Part shown: piece after piece, positions 27,224 to 37,234 of the stretch
Position numbering within the stretch: position 1 is the stretch's first letter
Layout: every line of letters starts with the position of its first letter
Source: Moesziomyces globuligerus
Taxonomy: Eukaryota; Basidiomycota; Ustilaginomycetes; Ustilaginales; Ustilaginaceae
NCBI GenBank assembly: GCA_030849465.1
Contig: JARVLF010000014.1
Location: forward strand, 558,001 to 622,000
DNA: 64,000 nt
Direction: 5' to 3'
Translations under genes and position numbers: made by a program
Notes under the pieces: generated by a model
What the model was told of the DNA's origin: nothing
The model's input: the letters and a program-made list of their open reading frames with translations, nothing else
The model's database searches: none

Positions 27224-30025
27224 TCAATCGTCCATGTTCTTGCGCTTGGCCTTGTCGGCGCGCTTCTGGAAGAGCTTGTGGCGGCCCTGCTCCTTGTTGA
27301 GCGTCTTGTTGACCGAGCGGTTGCGTTCGATGTACGACATGTGCTGCGCTCCACTGAGCGCGTTGAGCGATCCAGTCGTGCGCGCCGCCTTTGGAATCGC
27401 CGCATTCGCCGACGAGCCCACGCCGCCACTTCCACCGCTCCTGCCCGTTCCGCCTCGGCCACCAAACTCGGTCCCGTGCATGTCCGAGCCGAGGTCGGCA
27501 TCCGACTCGTTGGCGATTAGCACGCTCTGCAGCAGCTCGATCTGTTCCGCCTGGCTCTTGTACACGAGCCCTGGCATGTCCTGCATTCCGACCAGATGCG
27601 TGATCACGCGGAACGCGTATCCCTGGTCGATGAGGAATTGCTGCCTCTTGGTCGAGTAGAACATCTCGGCCGTGTCCTTGCTGACCAAACTGTAGAAGAA
27701 CGCATTGAAGCCCTCGTCGTTCCTGCGCTTGGCTCGCAGGATACGTCCCAGTCGCTGCGCCTCCTGCCTACGCGAGCCAAAGTGCGACGAGATCTGAATC
27801 AGGCACGTCGCCTCGGGCAGATCGATCGAGGTGTCGCCCACCTTGGACAAGAAGATCGTGTTGACCAACGGATTGTGCTGGAAGTTCTGCAAGATACGCA
27901 TCCGCTCCACGTGCGCCGTGCCACCATGGATGAAGGGCTTCTTCAGCTTGAACGCATACGCTTCGAGCGCATACACGTTGTCCGAAAAGACGATGATCTT
28001 GTCACCTCGGTTCTCGTGATAATCAATCAGGAACTGACAAGCCTGGAACTTGTTCGGGTTCATGCAGTAGAGCAACATCTTCTTGCGGCTCTTCTCGCGC
28101 AGATACTCGCGGTAGAACTCGGGCGTCATGGGACACCACACCTCGGCACACTGCACCGTCGCAATGTGACCTTTGGCGGCAAGATCCATCCAGTTGGCCT
28201 CGTACAGCTTGGGTCCGACGAGAAAGTTAAGCTCGTCGATCTTCTCGTCCTCTCGCACCAGCGTCGCCGTCAGACCGAGCTTCGAGTGCGCCTTGATCTT
28301 GGTCAGCACGCGTCGGAACATGCTGGCCGGCACGACGTGCACCTCATCCAGCAAGATGAAGCCCCATTCGCGGCTCTCGAGGAAGTTCATCATCTTCTGC
28401 GACGTGTGCGATCGCTTGCCCGTATTGGCCACCATCGAGTAGGTCGACACTACAATACCCGATGCGCCCGAGAACTTCTCCTTCTGGTCCGCCGTAAAGA
28501 CGCTAATCTGGTTGTCTTGGATGTTGCTCCACTGCAGAAACTGCTGCCTCCACTGCATCACACTGACACTGCTCGTGCACAGCACCAGGCAGCTCTTCTT
28601 GATGGTGCACGCGGCCGTGATACCGACGAGCGTCTTGCCAGCGCCACATGGCAGCACGATGATGCCGCTTCGCGCACGACCGTTACCGAACATTTTGGCC
28701 AGACTCTTCTCCTGGTAGGGCCGAATGTGTGTGATGGGTTTGAGGTCGATCTCCAGGTCGGCGTTCAGCTGATCGTTGCGGAAGTCGTACTCTTCTAGCA
28801 TAGGATAGCCGATCTCGTTGCACCGCTTCTTGACCTGCTCGATGTACTCTTCAGCAATCTCGAAGCTATGCACCGTGTCGTCCTCGTCCAGCTCGTCCGC
28901 CTCGTCCACGCCGATGATGGCAGAGAACAGGTCGGCTTCGTCTTCGCGGCGGGCCGCCTCTGCGTTCTCGGGTTGGGGTCCTGAGCCGCCAGCTCCAGTG
29001 CCGTTGGCCGAGGCCGCACCGGGAGCCTGTCCGTTATTGCCGGCCGTCTGCCTTGCCTTGCGCGCTGCGCTCTCGGTACCCGGGATCACGAGATCGCCGC
29101 GAGTCGGTGCTTGCGCTTTGCCGAGCACCTCCATACGGCCGGATCTAGCCGCATTGGGATCCTCGCGTACGCGGGCGGCGCCGATGATGCTGTCTTGCAG
29201 CAGTGTCTGCAGAATCTCTGGATGTGCGCTCTCTACAAAGTATTTGTTCTGCTTGAGCACGAGTTTGATCTTGCCGAAACTCGCGGTGTATTCGCGGATG
29301 AACTCGAGCACGGCGTCGGGCACAGGCACCTTGGAGAGTCGATTGAGCACTTCGATGATGTCGTTGGGCTGCAGACCGACCGAGACGGCGGCGTAGAGCG
29401 AGTAGGGCGTGAGCTTGTACTCGTGAATGTAGGCTGGGCGGCTGACGGGCTCAGCGATGGCGATAAGGAAGTCTTGCGCCTGTTCGGCGAGCGGGCTGAA
29501 GCCCTCGAGGATGATGTGCCCGTCATCGGGCGAGATCCAGAGCGGACGACTAGCATGATCGAGCTTGAGCGGCATCTTGGTGAAATCGCGCGTGTGGAAG
29601 CGCAGTTCGCCGGACTCGTAGCGCTCCTGTTCGTCATCTTCGTCCATCGCCGGGCCATTGAAGCGTGGTGCGGCACCGGACAAGGGATGCTGGCGGACGA
29701 TGGCATTGAGAGGAGCTGAACGTGCTGCGTCTGTGGCTTTCGCCTTCTTTGCTGCTGCTGCTGTTGCTCTGCCTGTTCTCCTGCTGCCTCCGTAGTCGTC
29801 TCCTGAATCCTCCGACACGAACCCGTCGTCGAGAGCAAATGCCGGTTCGCCACCGTCGTCGTCCGCGTCTGCGCGATAGCTCGTTGGCGTGCCGCGCGAG
29901 CTCTGCGTCCGAGAAGCTGCAGCCGATGTAGAAGCGCTGGCGGCGTTGCTGGCCGAATTGGCATTGGGCCGCAGCTTTACAGTGATGCGAGGACGAGAGC
30001 CCTGGCCCTGATCGTTGGCAGACAT
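27224..30025 (-). CDS. SSL2: XPB/Ssl2 DNA translocase subunit of TFIIH
   Basis: 933 aa, single exon. XPB opens promoters in RNA polymerase II initiation and unwinds damaged DNA in nucleotide excision repair. Superfamily 2 motifs seen: motif [12 protein letters not shown] (about 457-467), motif [10 protein letters not shown] (DEVH near 559-562), motif [16 protein letters not shown], and motif [12 protein letters not shown] (near 755-764). The damage-recognition region and the RED-like tract ([13 protein letters not shown]) are present, as is the thumb-like segment between the helicase lobes. The N-terminal 120 residues are disordered and Ala/Ser/acid-rich. The C-terminus ends with a Gly-rich tract and KKRKNMDD-type tail (KAKRKNMDD). 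The reading frame extends to a TTG at 30055; the first ATG is at 30025 ([20 protein letters not shown]). Confidence 0.96.
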   Translation of the reverse strand: MSANDQGQGSRPRITVKLRPNANSASNAASASTSAAASRTQSSRGTPTSYRADADDDGGEPAFALDDGFVSEDSGDDYGGSRRTGRATAAAAKKAKATDAARSAPLNAIVRQHPLSGAAPRFNGPAMDEDDEQERYESGELRFHTRDFTKMPLKLDHASRPLWISPDDGHIILEGFSPLAEQAQDFLIAIAEPVSRPAYIHEYKLTPYSLYAAVSVGLQPNDIIEVLNRLSKVPVPDAVLEFIREYTASFGKIKLVLKQNKYFVESAHPEILQTLLQDSIIGAARVREDPNAARSGRMEVLGKAQAPTRGDLVIPGTESAARKARQTAGNNGQAPGAASANGTGAGGSGPQPENAEAARREDEADLFSAIIGVDEADELDEDDTVHSFEIAEEYIEQVKKRCNEIGYPMLEEYDFRNDQLNADLEIDLKPITHIRPYQEKSLAKMFGNGRARSGIIVLPCGAGKTLVGITAACTIKKSCLVLCTSSVSVMQWRQQFLQWSNIQDNQISVFTADQKEKFSGASGIVVSTYSMVANTGKRSHTSQKMMNFLESREWGFILLDEVHVVPASMFRRVLTKIKAHSKLGLTATLVREDEKIDELNFLVGPKLYEANWMDLAAKGHIATVQCAEVWCPMTPEFYREYLREKSRKKMLLYCMNPNKFQACQFLIDYHENRGDKIIVFSDNVYALEAYAFKLKKPFIHGGTAHVERMRILQNFQHNPLVNTIFLSKVGDTSIDLPEATCLIQISSHFGSRRQEAQRLGRILRAKRRNDEGFNAFFYSLVSKDTAEMFYSTKRQQFLIDQGYAFRVITHLVGMQDMPGLVYKSQAEQIELLQSVLIANESDADLGSDMHGTEFGGRGGTGRSGGSGGVGSSANAAIPKAARTTGSLNALSGAQHMSYIERNRSVNKTLNKEQGRHKLFQKRADKAKRKNMDD

Positions 30026-30478
30026 GTCGACGATCCTATGAGCCGACCTCGGCAATCAGTGGCGCAGAAGCCAGCGATACTGATGGTCCACGGAGTCAGA
30101 GCTGTGAAGGGCCCATGTGCGTGCAGTGGTGGTAGCGACGACGGTCTGCGACGAGCGAGTGGTGGCAAGTCGAGTCGTGCGGCCAGGGCAACTGACCTCC
30201 ACACACAGACGCTGCTGCTTCGAGTCGTTGCTCAGGCACGCCGGACTCAGCCATTTCAACTGCTGCATTTTCGGCCGTGTCGAGCTTCCTCACTCGCGCG
30301 CACTTCTGAGCATTCGCTCAACACCACCATAACATCACCGCCAACCACAAGATCCTCCTCTCCCGCTGCATGCCGCTCGCGCCGAGATATGTGCAGAGTC
30401 TCTGCCAAATTCCTGACTAGAAATACATTTTGATGCTCGATCTACGGTGACAATTGGTGCCCATCGTCGCCGTCTCGA
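30026..30478. other. SSL2 promoter and RA-PH gene 3' flank
   Basis: 453 bases between two minus-strand genes. No further feature was recognised. Confidence 0.4.
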
Positions 30479-33400
30479 CTACTTGCGAGCGAGGTCGATG
30501 AGAGGCTGGCCGTCGGCCTTCATGCGGCGCTGGCGTTCGATTGCTTCCTCCCGGCGGCGTGCTTCGTTCAGGCGCACAGCGTTGCGGTCCATGAGACTTA
30601 GGTCGTGCAGAGCTCCCGTGGGCGGCACCGCGGCAGGATGGCCGCGAAGTGCCTCTTTGGCGTCGTTGATCGCCTTGTCCGCCAGAAGGCTTCCTTTGGC
30701 GAACGGCCCAGCGAAGGCAGCGCTGTCGATCAGCGGCGACGGCGCGGTAGGAACGACGACACCTGGCGCTGCGTCTCCCGCCGCTCGTCCGTTCGGACGG
30801 CGCGTCGTATTCTTGCGCGAAAGCCCTCCACTCGCCGGCAATGACTCCTGCGCTGCGCCAGGTGATTCCACCTGGAACAGCACCGCCTTCTCCTGCCGCA
30901 GGATGTAGGTTCGTGCATTCAGAATAGCACGCACCCAATCGCGATGCGCCGCGGGATCCGTCAGGCAGAAGTAGTGGATGTAGTCCTGATCCGGCTTCTC
31001 GAACATGGTGATCGGATCCTGCGAGCGTAGGGCGAATCCGTTGGCTTTGGGCATCTTGAAAGCCGATCCGTCCACGAGGTAGATGTCGAACGTCGAAATC
31101 TGGCAGATCGACGTCTCATCTTTGCCCTTTTCGTTCTTTGCATGGTACAGCGCGTGGTCGCGCAGCTCGAGCCATCGCTTGTTCCACTTCTTCTTGCGGT
31201 CCTGTACGTACACGTAGCCCGCCAGCGCAGGCGAGCTCATCGGCACCGATCGGATCGACAGATACGGCGACAGTTCCGTGCGCTTGATCAGGAAGAAGTC
31301 GGTCTGCGGATGCGCGCGCACGTTGACAACGTCCGTGATCATCTCGTACTCGCGCAACGGACGCTCGATGCCCAGCTGAGTCGAACAGTCGAACACCACC
31401 CAGCCTCCCTTGGCATCGTCGACGGGTAGCTTTTCACGCTCGATCACTTCGACCGCCAGGTCGCGGGCGCGTGCTGACACCGGCACTTCGACCACCGCAA
31501 AGCGCTGTCGCGAGAGGATGAATACCTTGTGCGGTTGGCGCAGTTCGGCCGTCGCGAGCGCGGAGGCGACGCTGCTGTCGTGAGGCTGCGATACGTTGCT
31601 CGTCACGGTGGAAGCAGCCCTTTGCATCTGGGCAGGGTGCACATCCTGGCTTGTAGATGGGACGTCTGCGGACGGTCGTCCGTGCTGCAAGGCTGCCTGT
31701 GAGAGTGCTGCGAATGTGGCGGCATGCGCGCTGTGGGGCGATCCGGAGGCCTGCGAGTCCTTTGACGCGGTGCCCGGCCTTGCCATCTCGGGCATGGGCG
31801 GAGCGGCGGACGTGTTGATGGTCAGCGCCGCCTGGTTGCGCGAAACCGAGCGCGAGCGCAAGCGCTGCAACATGCTGGGATGCTGGCCTGGCGCAGCAGC
31901 GATCGCAGCGGCACCCGGTGGACCGGCCGATCCGGCCGGTGCACCAAGCGGGCGCATGTCCATGCGCTGGCGTGTGTGCGCCATGTCTGCCACCTCTGGC
32001 AAGCGCGGCGACGTGCTGGTGTGTCCTACCGGCTCGCCCTGGTTAAAGGAAGGCGAGATAGGCGACGAGGTGCCGCGCTTCACCTGCGCCGTAGCTGCAT
32101 TCAGCGCGGCCGTGGCTGAGGAAGCCAGCGCCTGCGCCTGTGCCATTGCCGCGGGCGAAGGATTGGCCTGAGCGTGGGCCATCGCCTTCTGAGCGGCCAC
32201 CACGGTGGCCATCGCGTTGGACGGCAAATCCGGCATCTTGCCCGAAGTCGGCAATGTCGGGCTAACAGCCGAGGTAGCATGCGGCATGGCTTGAGCCATC
32301 GCTCTGGCGCGCAGTGCGGCTTCCGATGGCGTCCTGGCCCTCAATCCCGGATGGTTGTCACGCTCACGTGGCGTCGTACGTACCGACTTTGAACGAGAGA
32401 CGGACGCCACATCAGGGATCTGCTGTCGGTCCACGACGCGGCCTGCGTCATGTCGCGCAACAGTCTGGGCTCGCTGCATGATCGCAGCGTTCGGCGGATG
32501 CGCATGTTCGCGACGAACCTGCACCTGAGCTAGCCTCTGGGCCAGATCGGACGGGTTCAAGACACCCTCGCCGGGCTGACTTTTTGCTTGCATGGGTGCA
32601 TTGTGGCGAGCACGGTTCGCCGCCGCAGGCGTGGCGCTCGAACTTCCTTTGCCTTCGAGCGCTTGTTGAGCCAGCGCAAAGTGCCGTCTTCGCTCTTGCG
32701 CTCTCAGAGCTTTCTGCAGAGCCTTGGGGTCGTCAACGAGCTCGCCTAAAGGCCGATCGTCCGAGGAGTCGGAGTCTTGGGCCTGCTCGGCCTCAGCTTG
32801 TGCTGAAGGCCTGGAAGCATTGCGGGTGGGCACAACAGGCATGCCGTGGCTCCGAGTGGCGGCCGGACGCTCTACCTCGCCGTAATTGTCCTCGGAATCG
32901 CCGTCTGTCAGAGCCTCGGCCTCTTCTTCTTCTTCCGAGGTCTCATCTTCATCGTCGCTGTCGTCGTCATACCCGTCGCCGAGCTCGCGGCCAGGACCTG
33001 GGCGTTTACCACCTCCACCGCCTGATCCGCCACCGAAACCCCCGCCACCGCCGCCGCCGTCGCTCGAGCCGTAGTCATCCGTGTCACTTTCGTCCGAGCT
33101 TCCGCCAGCATCGTCACCTCCACTGCCTCCGGAAGCCGAAACACCCGGCGTCTGACCAGACGACCCTGTGGCAGCAGCCAGCACGGACGAGGACGGCATA
33201 GCTTCCGCAGCCAGCAAGCTATAGACATCCGCGCCACGCTCGCTCATCCACTGCAGCCCGAAGTCCGAGAGTGAGTTGTAGCGCGGGAAGCGGTCCTTCT
33301 GCTTGCGGATGCGGCGAGCTTTCTGCAGCTTCACCTGCTGACGGCTGATTAAGCGGCGAGGTGGGTCCCTGGATTCCAGACTGTCCTTCTGCTTGGTTGC

Positions 33401-36400
33401 GAGCCGTGCAAGCCCAGCGTCGGTGATCATGCTGGTTTCGGCGATCGTCGGCAGTCTGCCCTCCTCCGCATCGAGGACTCCCTGGAAGGGCGAAGGCGAT
33501 TCGCAGTCAGAAGGCATCTCGAATGGCTTGACCGCCCTTGGGCCAGCGTCATTGGCCAAGCTCGGTCGAAAGACATCCGCAGGTACGTCGGACCGCGCCT
33601 TGTCCAGCGTCGTGTTGGAGGACGATTTGCGCAGATGCCTGAGATTCCTGGGCGGCAGAGGAGCATCCTCGGAAGGACGAGATCGTGAGCGACCCATCGG
33701 CCACGCATCCATCGGCGTCGAAGGGAGCTGCTTGTCGCGGGACACGCCCCCGAGGGCAGCTTGTGCATCTTCAGGCAGAGTCGGAGACGAGGCAGATGAA
33801 GGCTCGTGGATACCCCAAGCGGGAGCCGATTTTGGAGGGGCAGGGGCAAGCCTGGAAGGCCTGAAATCGTAGCTGAACGCGTCGTGCGTGGTGGCCAAGT
33901 ACGGAGAGGACATGCCAGCCGCACTGACTCCAGTGCCAATGTAGTTCTCAGGCCAAATGTTGCTTCGAGCCTGTGCGAGAATCTGCTGGGTGGTAAGTGG
34001 GGCTGGCGATCCGTCAGGCATAGGTGAATGCTGCAAAGCAGTGGGCGAATATGAGGCGGGTTGCGACGAGTATGAAAGGCCGGACGATGAGGTGGCCTGA
34101 ATCGAAATCGTGCCAGGCTCTGGGTGGAAGAACGGCCTACTCGTGATGCCGGGAGCTGGCGGCGAAGTCATTACTTGGGGCGAGGAAGGCATCGGGAAGG
34201 GGAACTCGGTCCGGTCGACGAAGGCAGATGCCGGGGACACGTGGCCCGGGGTCGAAGGGGACGCCGATTGGCCGCTGAGATTCGAAAGACTCTTCTTTCT
34301 GAGCGAGGGAAGGCCGTTCAGAAGCAAGCGCTTGGACATCGATGCAGCAGAGGGTTTTGACGATGTGGGTGTTGGTTGCACCACTCCTCCCTGCGAGAGC
34401 CGCGTCTTGCTGGACCGTTTGGATTGCGTCCTACCCACCTCTGGCGTCGCCTCTCTGGCGGCAGCTGGGCCGACGATGAGATCTCGCGTGATAGCAATGC
34501 TGTTCTTTCGGCTATTGGAGAAGCTTTTCCTGCCTTTCGAGAAGGATTTGCGCGCGCCTTTGGACGAGAACGCCGACTCGCCGTCCGATTCCGAGCCGGA
34601 GCTCCATCGACTTTCGCCGGCTGGAATCTCGCCAGGTTCTGACATCATTAGGGCAGCATGCGCCTCGAGGCCCTCCGAAACGGACGGAGGCAGCTGCGGC
34701 GACTGCACAGGTGAGCCGCTTTCGCGAGAGCTACTGCGGATGGCAAAGGAAGGCGGAGCCGGCACGATGCTCTGTTTACGGATTCGCGCGGAAACGCCGA
34801 CGTTGCTGCTGCCTTCCGCCGGCTGCGTTGAATCCACAGCGCCGCCGAGCGAACGTGGTCCGTTGGCATCCGTAGCCTGACTGGGCGCGAAAATGGCGAT
34901 GTTGAATTTGGGAACTGATGGCGCGGCCGATGCTGGCGGTGTCGTCCTTTCCGTATCTTCCCGCGCCGGCGAAAGCGACAAAGCGGGAAGACTGTCCGAG
35001 CCTCCGTTCGTTTTTGGGCTCGGCAATGACTCTTTCATCGATGGTGCCACGTCCTGTTGAATCTTGGACGCGCCGGCAACGTCGACCTCGGAGGAGAGCG
35101 ACGACTTTCGAGCGGTAGGATGCTGGAGGAAACCCATCATTGTCTGAAGACTGAGCCCTTCGCTTGATGAGGCAGTCTCGAGATCATCGAACTCGAATGC
35201 TGCTGCCGAATCGGATCCGAAGCTGTTGCGAGTGTGCGCGGCGAGATCCAATGAGTCGGCGACGCTGCTGGACGCCGAAAGCTGGGTGGATTGAGACTCG
35301 CGCATGATGCGGTTGAAGATGGCGTTTCGGCTTGATGCGGAGTTAGGTCCGGTCGGCGGATCCATGCGGTTGGTACCCGATGGCGGCTCCATGGGCGCGC
35401 CTACAATCGCAGCACCATGCGACTCGCTGCTCGCCTGAGCTGCACTCTCGTCGGCATTCGATTCTTCTTCGGTATCAAAGTCGTAGAAAGGGGTGCGCAG
35501 CGGCTCGGAATACTCGGATGGACATTCGGATACATCGGCGCCGTGTCCAACTTCGGGTGATGCGGGCGTATGGGCAATGTTGGGCCCTGCAATGCTGAGG
35601 CTTGGCGAGTGAGATGCCGACAGCGGCGACCTCTGCGCGACGGTGGCGGAGAGAGAGCGTCTGCGGCGACCATCGGCTGAGCCTGGGAGGGTGTCGGAGT
35701 TGCTTGTGGTCGGCGAGGATGTGAGGACGAGGGGCGCGGGCGCTGCCTTCCTCCGGCTGAGGGAAGCAGCTCGAGATCGCTGCATGGACGAGAATCCGGG
35801 TGCCTTAGCTGGCAACGGGGAATTGCTGCGCAATTGCTCGGCAATGAGCGTTGATGGAGCGACGGGAGTATCCTCGTGGTCACTGCTCAGACCGGCAGCG
35901 ACGTCGAACTCGGCGCTGTCGAGCGATCTCTCAAAGCGGCCACGTGGATTCGCCGAGGGAGTCAATGTCTGCTCCGAGCCTTGAGAGGTGGGTGTCTTGG
36001 AAGCGGACGCCGATGCTTCGAGTAGGATGCTGGCTTGGTACTCTGGCGTGGATGCGATCTGCGCGAGGAACTGTTCGGCGGAGAGCGCTGGCTGTCGCTC
36101 TGGGTGGGCAAGCGCGGAGACGTCAGGAGTATGGAGCGTGGAAGCGACGAAGGCGGGACCGCTGGGCATGACCGGTAGGGGCGAACGCATCTGCGGAGTG
36201 GTGCAGCGGGAGGATTGCTCGGACGACGGAATGGGCTGAGGCGAGGTGAAGGCCTCGAGCAATCCTTCGCTCGGTCTACGACCTCCAAACCTGCGCGCGG
36301 ATGGCGGCCCGCCAGAGGAGACCAGAAGCAGCTGTTTAGGCCCTTGCGCAAGCGAGACCGAAGAGGAAGCGCTGGAGTAGCCGTCTCGAGCCATATTGGC

Positions 36401-37234
36401 GCTGGATGCGAGCTGGGGCGACTTGGAGCGGAGGTAGGCCCTGCCTTGTTCGGACTGAATGAGCTTGTCGGCGGGCAGGCCGTTGAGCAGGCTCGGCGCA
36501 ACGGGGGCAGGTGGCGGGTTGAGGCCGACGCCGCCGAGGCCGAGGCCGACCAGAAGCGCATTGCGGTCCGCGCTGAGTTGAGGCGGAGGATTCCAGGAAG
36601 GCGTGGACTGGTACGCAGGCAGCGAAGGCTCTACGGGAGGAGCGACTTGGCGCTTGCGGACGAGATTGAGCTCCTTTGGCCTCCAAGTGTGTGAGGTGCC
36701 GTTGGGAGTCAACGGGGTCAAGGGCGCGCGATGCTCGTTGATGTCGAACTCGGACGATTGGGAATGGGCGTGGCTGCTTGAGACGCTGTGGTCGGTCTCT
36801 GCGCTATTGACGTCGCTGACGGCGGGACTGTAGTAGTCTATGGAGCTGTCTGCGGAGCCCTGCTTCTCGGGCGGGGAGATGCTGTGGAGGAGCGATAGAG
36901 ACGAGGTCGAGGAGGGGTAGGAAGAGAGCGAGTTGACCGACTCGACCGAGTTGGACGAGGTGAAGAGCTGTGCGGTGGAGCGGGACGAGTCGGCCGATTC
37001 GGCTTGAGCAGCGGCGCCTTTGAGCGACGGCAGCGAGGGGCGTGCGAGTCTTTCGGCCTGGGCGCGCGATCGAGGCGGCGGCTGCGGGAAGAGCGTGTGG
37101 AAGAGGTCATCGTGTTGGTGGTAGGAGGAGGACGTGGTGGTGGTGGAGCGGGAGGGTCGCGCGAGGTCGTACGACTCGAATGTGGGCAGCGGCATGTTCC
37201 GGCTATGCCGACGAGGTTGCGTCGAGGCAGACAT
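30479..37234 (-). CDS. Very large RA-PH domain protein
   Basis: One uninterrupted exon of 2251 aa. The first 1880 residues are Ser/Pro/Ala-rich and mostly disordered, with a Gly-rich and acidic stretch around 1390-1460 (GGGGGGFGGGSGGGGG, then DDDSDDEDETSEEEEEAE). Near the C-terminus come a Ras-association-like domain (about 1897-1990, from HKVFILSRQRFAVVEV to TDFFLIKRTELS) and a pleckstrin-homology domain (about 2000-2117, from AGYVYVQDRKKKWNKRWLEL to RDWVRAILNARTYIL). RA followed directly by PH is the layout of the animal MRL adaptors (Mig10/RIAM/Lamellipodin), which link Ras-like GTPases and phosphoinositides to actin. A role in polarity or signalling is inferred only from this layout. The frame stays open to a TTG at 37252; the first ATG is at 37234 (MSASTQPRRHSRNMP). 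Confidence 0.85.
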   Translation of the reverse strand: MSASTQPRRHSRNMPLPTFESYDLARPSRSTTTTSSSYHQHDDLFHTLFPQPPPRSRAQAERLARPSLPSLKGAAAQAESADSSRSTAQLFTSSNSVESVNSLSSYPSSTSSLSLLHSISPPEKQGSADSSIDYYSPAVSDVNSAETDHSVSSSHAHSQSSEFDINEHRAPLTPLTPNGTSHTWRPKELNLVRKRQVAPPVEPSLPAYQSTPSWNPPPQLSADRNALLVGLGLGGVGLNPPPAPVAPSLLNGLPADKLIQSEQGRAYLRSKSPQLASSANMARDGYSSASSSVSLAQGPKQLLLVSSGGPPSARRFGGRRPSEGLLEAFTSPQPIPSSEQSSRCTTPQMRSPLPVMPSGPAFVASTLHTPDVSALAHPERQPALSAEQFLAQIASTPEYQASILLEASASASKTPTSQGSEQTLTPSANPRGRFERSLDSAEFDVAAGLSSDHEDTPVAPSTLIAEQLRSNSPLPAKAPGFSSMQRSRAASLSRRKAAPAPLVLTSSPTTSNSDTLPGSADGRRRRSLSATVAQRSPLSASHSPSLSIAGPNIAHTPASPEVGHGADVSECPSEYSEPLRTPFYDFDTEEESNADESAAQASSESHGAAIVGAPMEPPSGTNRMDPPTGPNSASSRNAIFNRIMRESQSTQLSASSSVADSLDLAAHTRNSFGSDSAAAFEFDDLETASSSEGLSLQTMMGFLQHPTARKSSLSSEVDVAGASKIQQDVAPSMKESLPSPKTNGGSDSLPALSLSPAREDTERTTPPASAAPSVPKFNIAIFAPSQATDANGPRSLGGAVDSTQPAEGSSNVGVSARIRKQSIVPAPPSFAIRSSSRESGSPVQSPQLPPSVSEGLEAHAALMMSEPGEIPAGESRWSSGSESDGESAFSSKGARKSFSKGRKSFSNSRKNSIAITRDLIVGPAAAREATPEVGRTQSKRSSKTRLSQGGVVQPTPTSSKPSAASMSKRLLLNGLPSLRKKSLSNLSGQSASPSTPGHVSPASAFVDRTEFPFPMPSSPQVMTSPPAPGITSRPFFHPEPGTISIQATSSSGLSYSSQPASYSPTALQHSPMPDGSPAPLTTQQILAQARSNIWPENYIGTGVSAAGMSSPYLATTHDAFSYDFRPSRLAPAPPKSAPAWGIHEPSSASSPTLPEDAQAALGGVSRDKQLPSTPMDAWPMGRSRSRPSEDAPLPPRNLRHLRKSSSNTTLDKARSDVPADVFRPSLANDAGPRAVKPFEMPSDCESPSPFQGVLDAEEGRLPTIAETSMITDAGLARLATKQKDSLESRDPPRRLISRQQVKLQKARRIRKQKDRFPRYNSLSDFGLQWMSERGADVYSLLAAEAMPSSSVLAAATGSSGQTPGVSASGGSGGDDAGGSSDESDTDDYGSSDGGGGGGGFGGGSGGGGGKRPGPGRELGDGYDDDSDDEDETSEEEEEAEALTDGDSEDNYGEVERPAATRSHGMPVVPTRNASRPSAQAEAEQAQDSDSSDDRPLGELVDDPKALQKALRAQERRRHFALAQQALEGKGSSSATPAAANRARHNAPMQAKSQPGEGVLNPSDLAQRLAQVQVRREHAHPPNAAIMQRAQTVARHDAGRVVDRQQIPDVASVSRSKSVRTTPRERDNHPGLRARTPSEAALRARAMAQAMPHATSAVSPTLPTSGKMPDLPSNAMATVVAAQKAMAHAQANPSPAAMAQAQALASSATAALNAATAQVKRGTSSPISPSFNQGEPVGHTSTSPRLPEVADMAHTRQRMDMRPLGAPAGSAGPPGAAAIAAAPGQHPSMLQRLRSRSVSRNQAALTINTSAAPPMPEMARPGTASKDSQASGSPHSAHAATFAALSQAALQHGRPSADVPSTSQDVHPAQMQRAASTVTSNVSQPHDSSVASALATAELRQPHKVFILSRQRFAVVEVPVSARARDLAVEVIEREKLPVDDAKGGWVVFDCSTQLGIERPLREYEMITDVVNVRAHPQTDFFLIKRTELSPYLSIRSVPMSSPALAGYVYVQDRKKKWNKRWLELRDHALYHAKNEKGKDETSICQISTFDIYLVDGSAFKMPKANGFALRSQDPITMFEKPDQDYIHYFCLTDPAAHRDWVRAILNARTYILRQEKAVLFQVESPGAAQESLPASGGLSRKNTTRRPNGRAAGDAAPGVVVPTAPSPLIDSAAFAGPFAKGSLLADKAINDAKEALRGHPAAVPPTGALHDLSLMDRNAVRLNEARRREEAIERQRRMKADGQPLIDLARK

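Noticed and set aside
27596..28798. 400-codon plus-strand open frame
   Set aside because: Antisense of the XPB helicase core, with repetitive charged translation and no domain.
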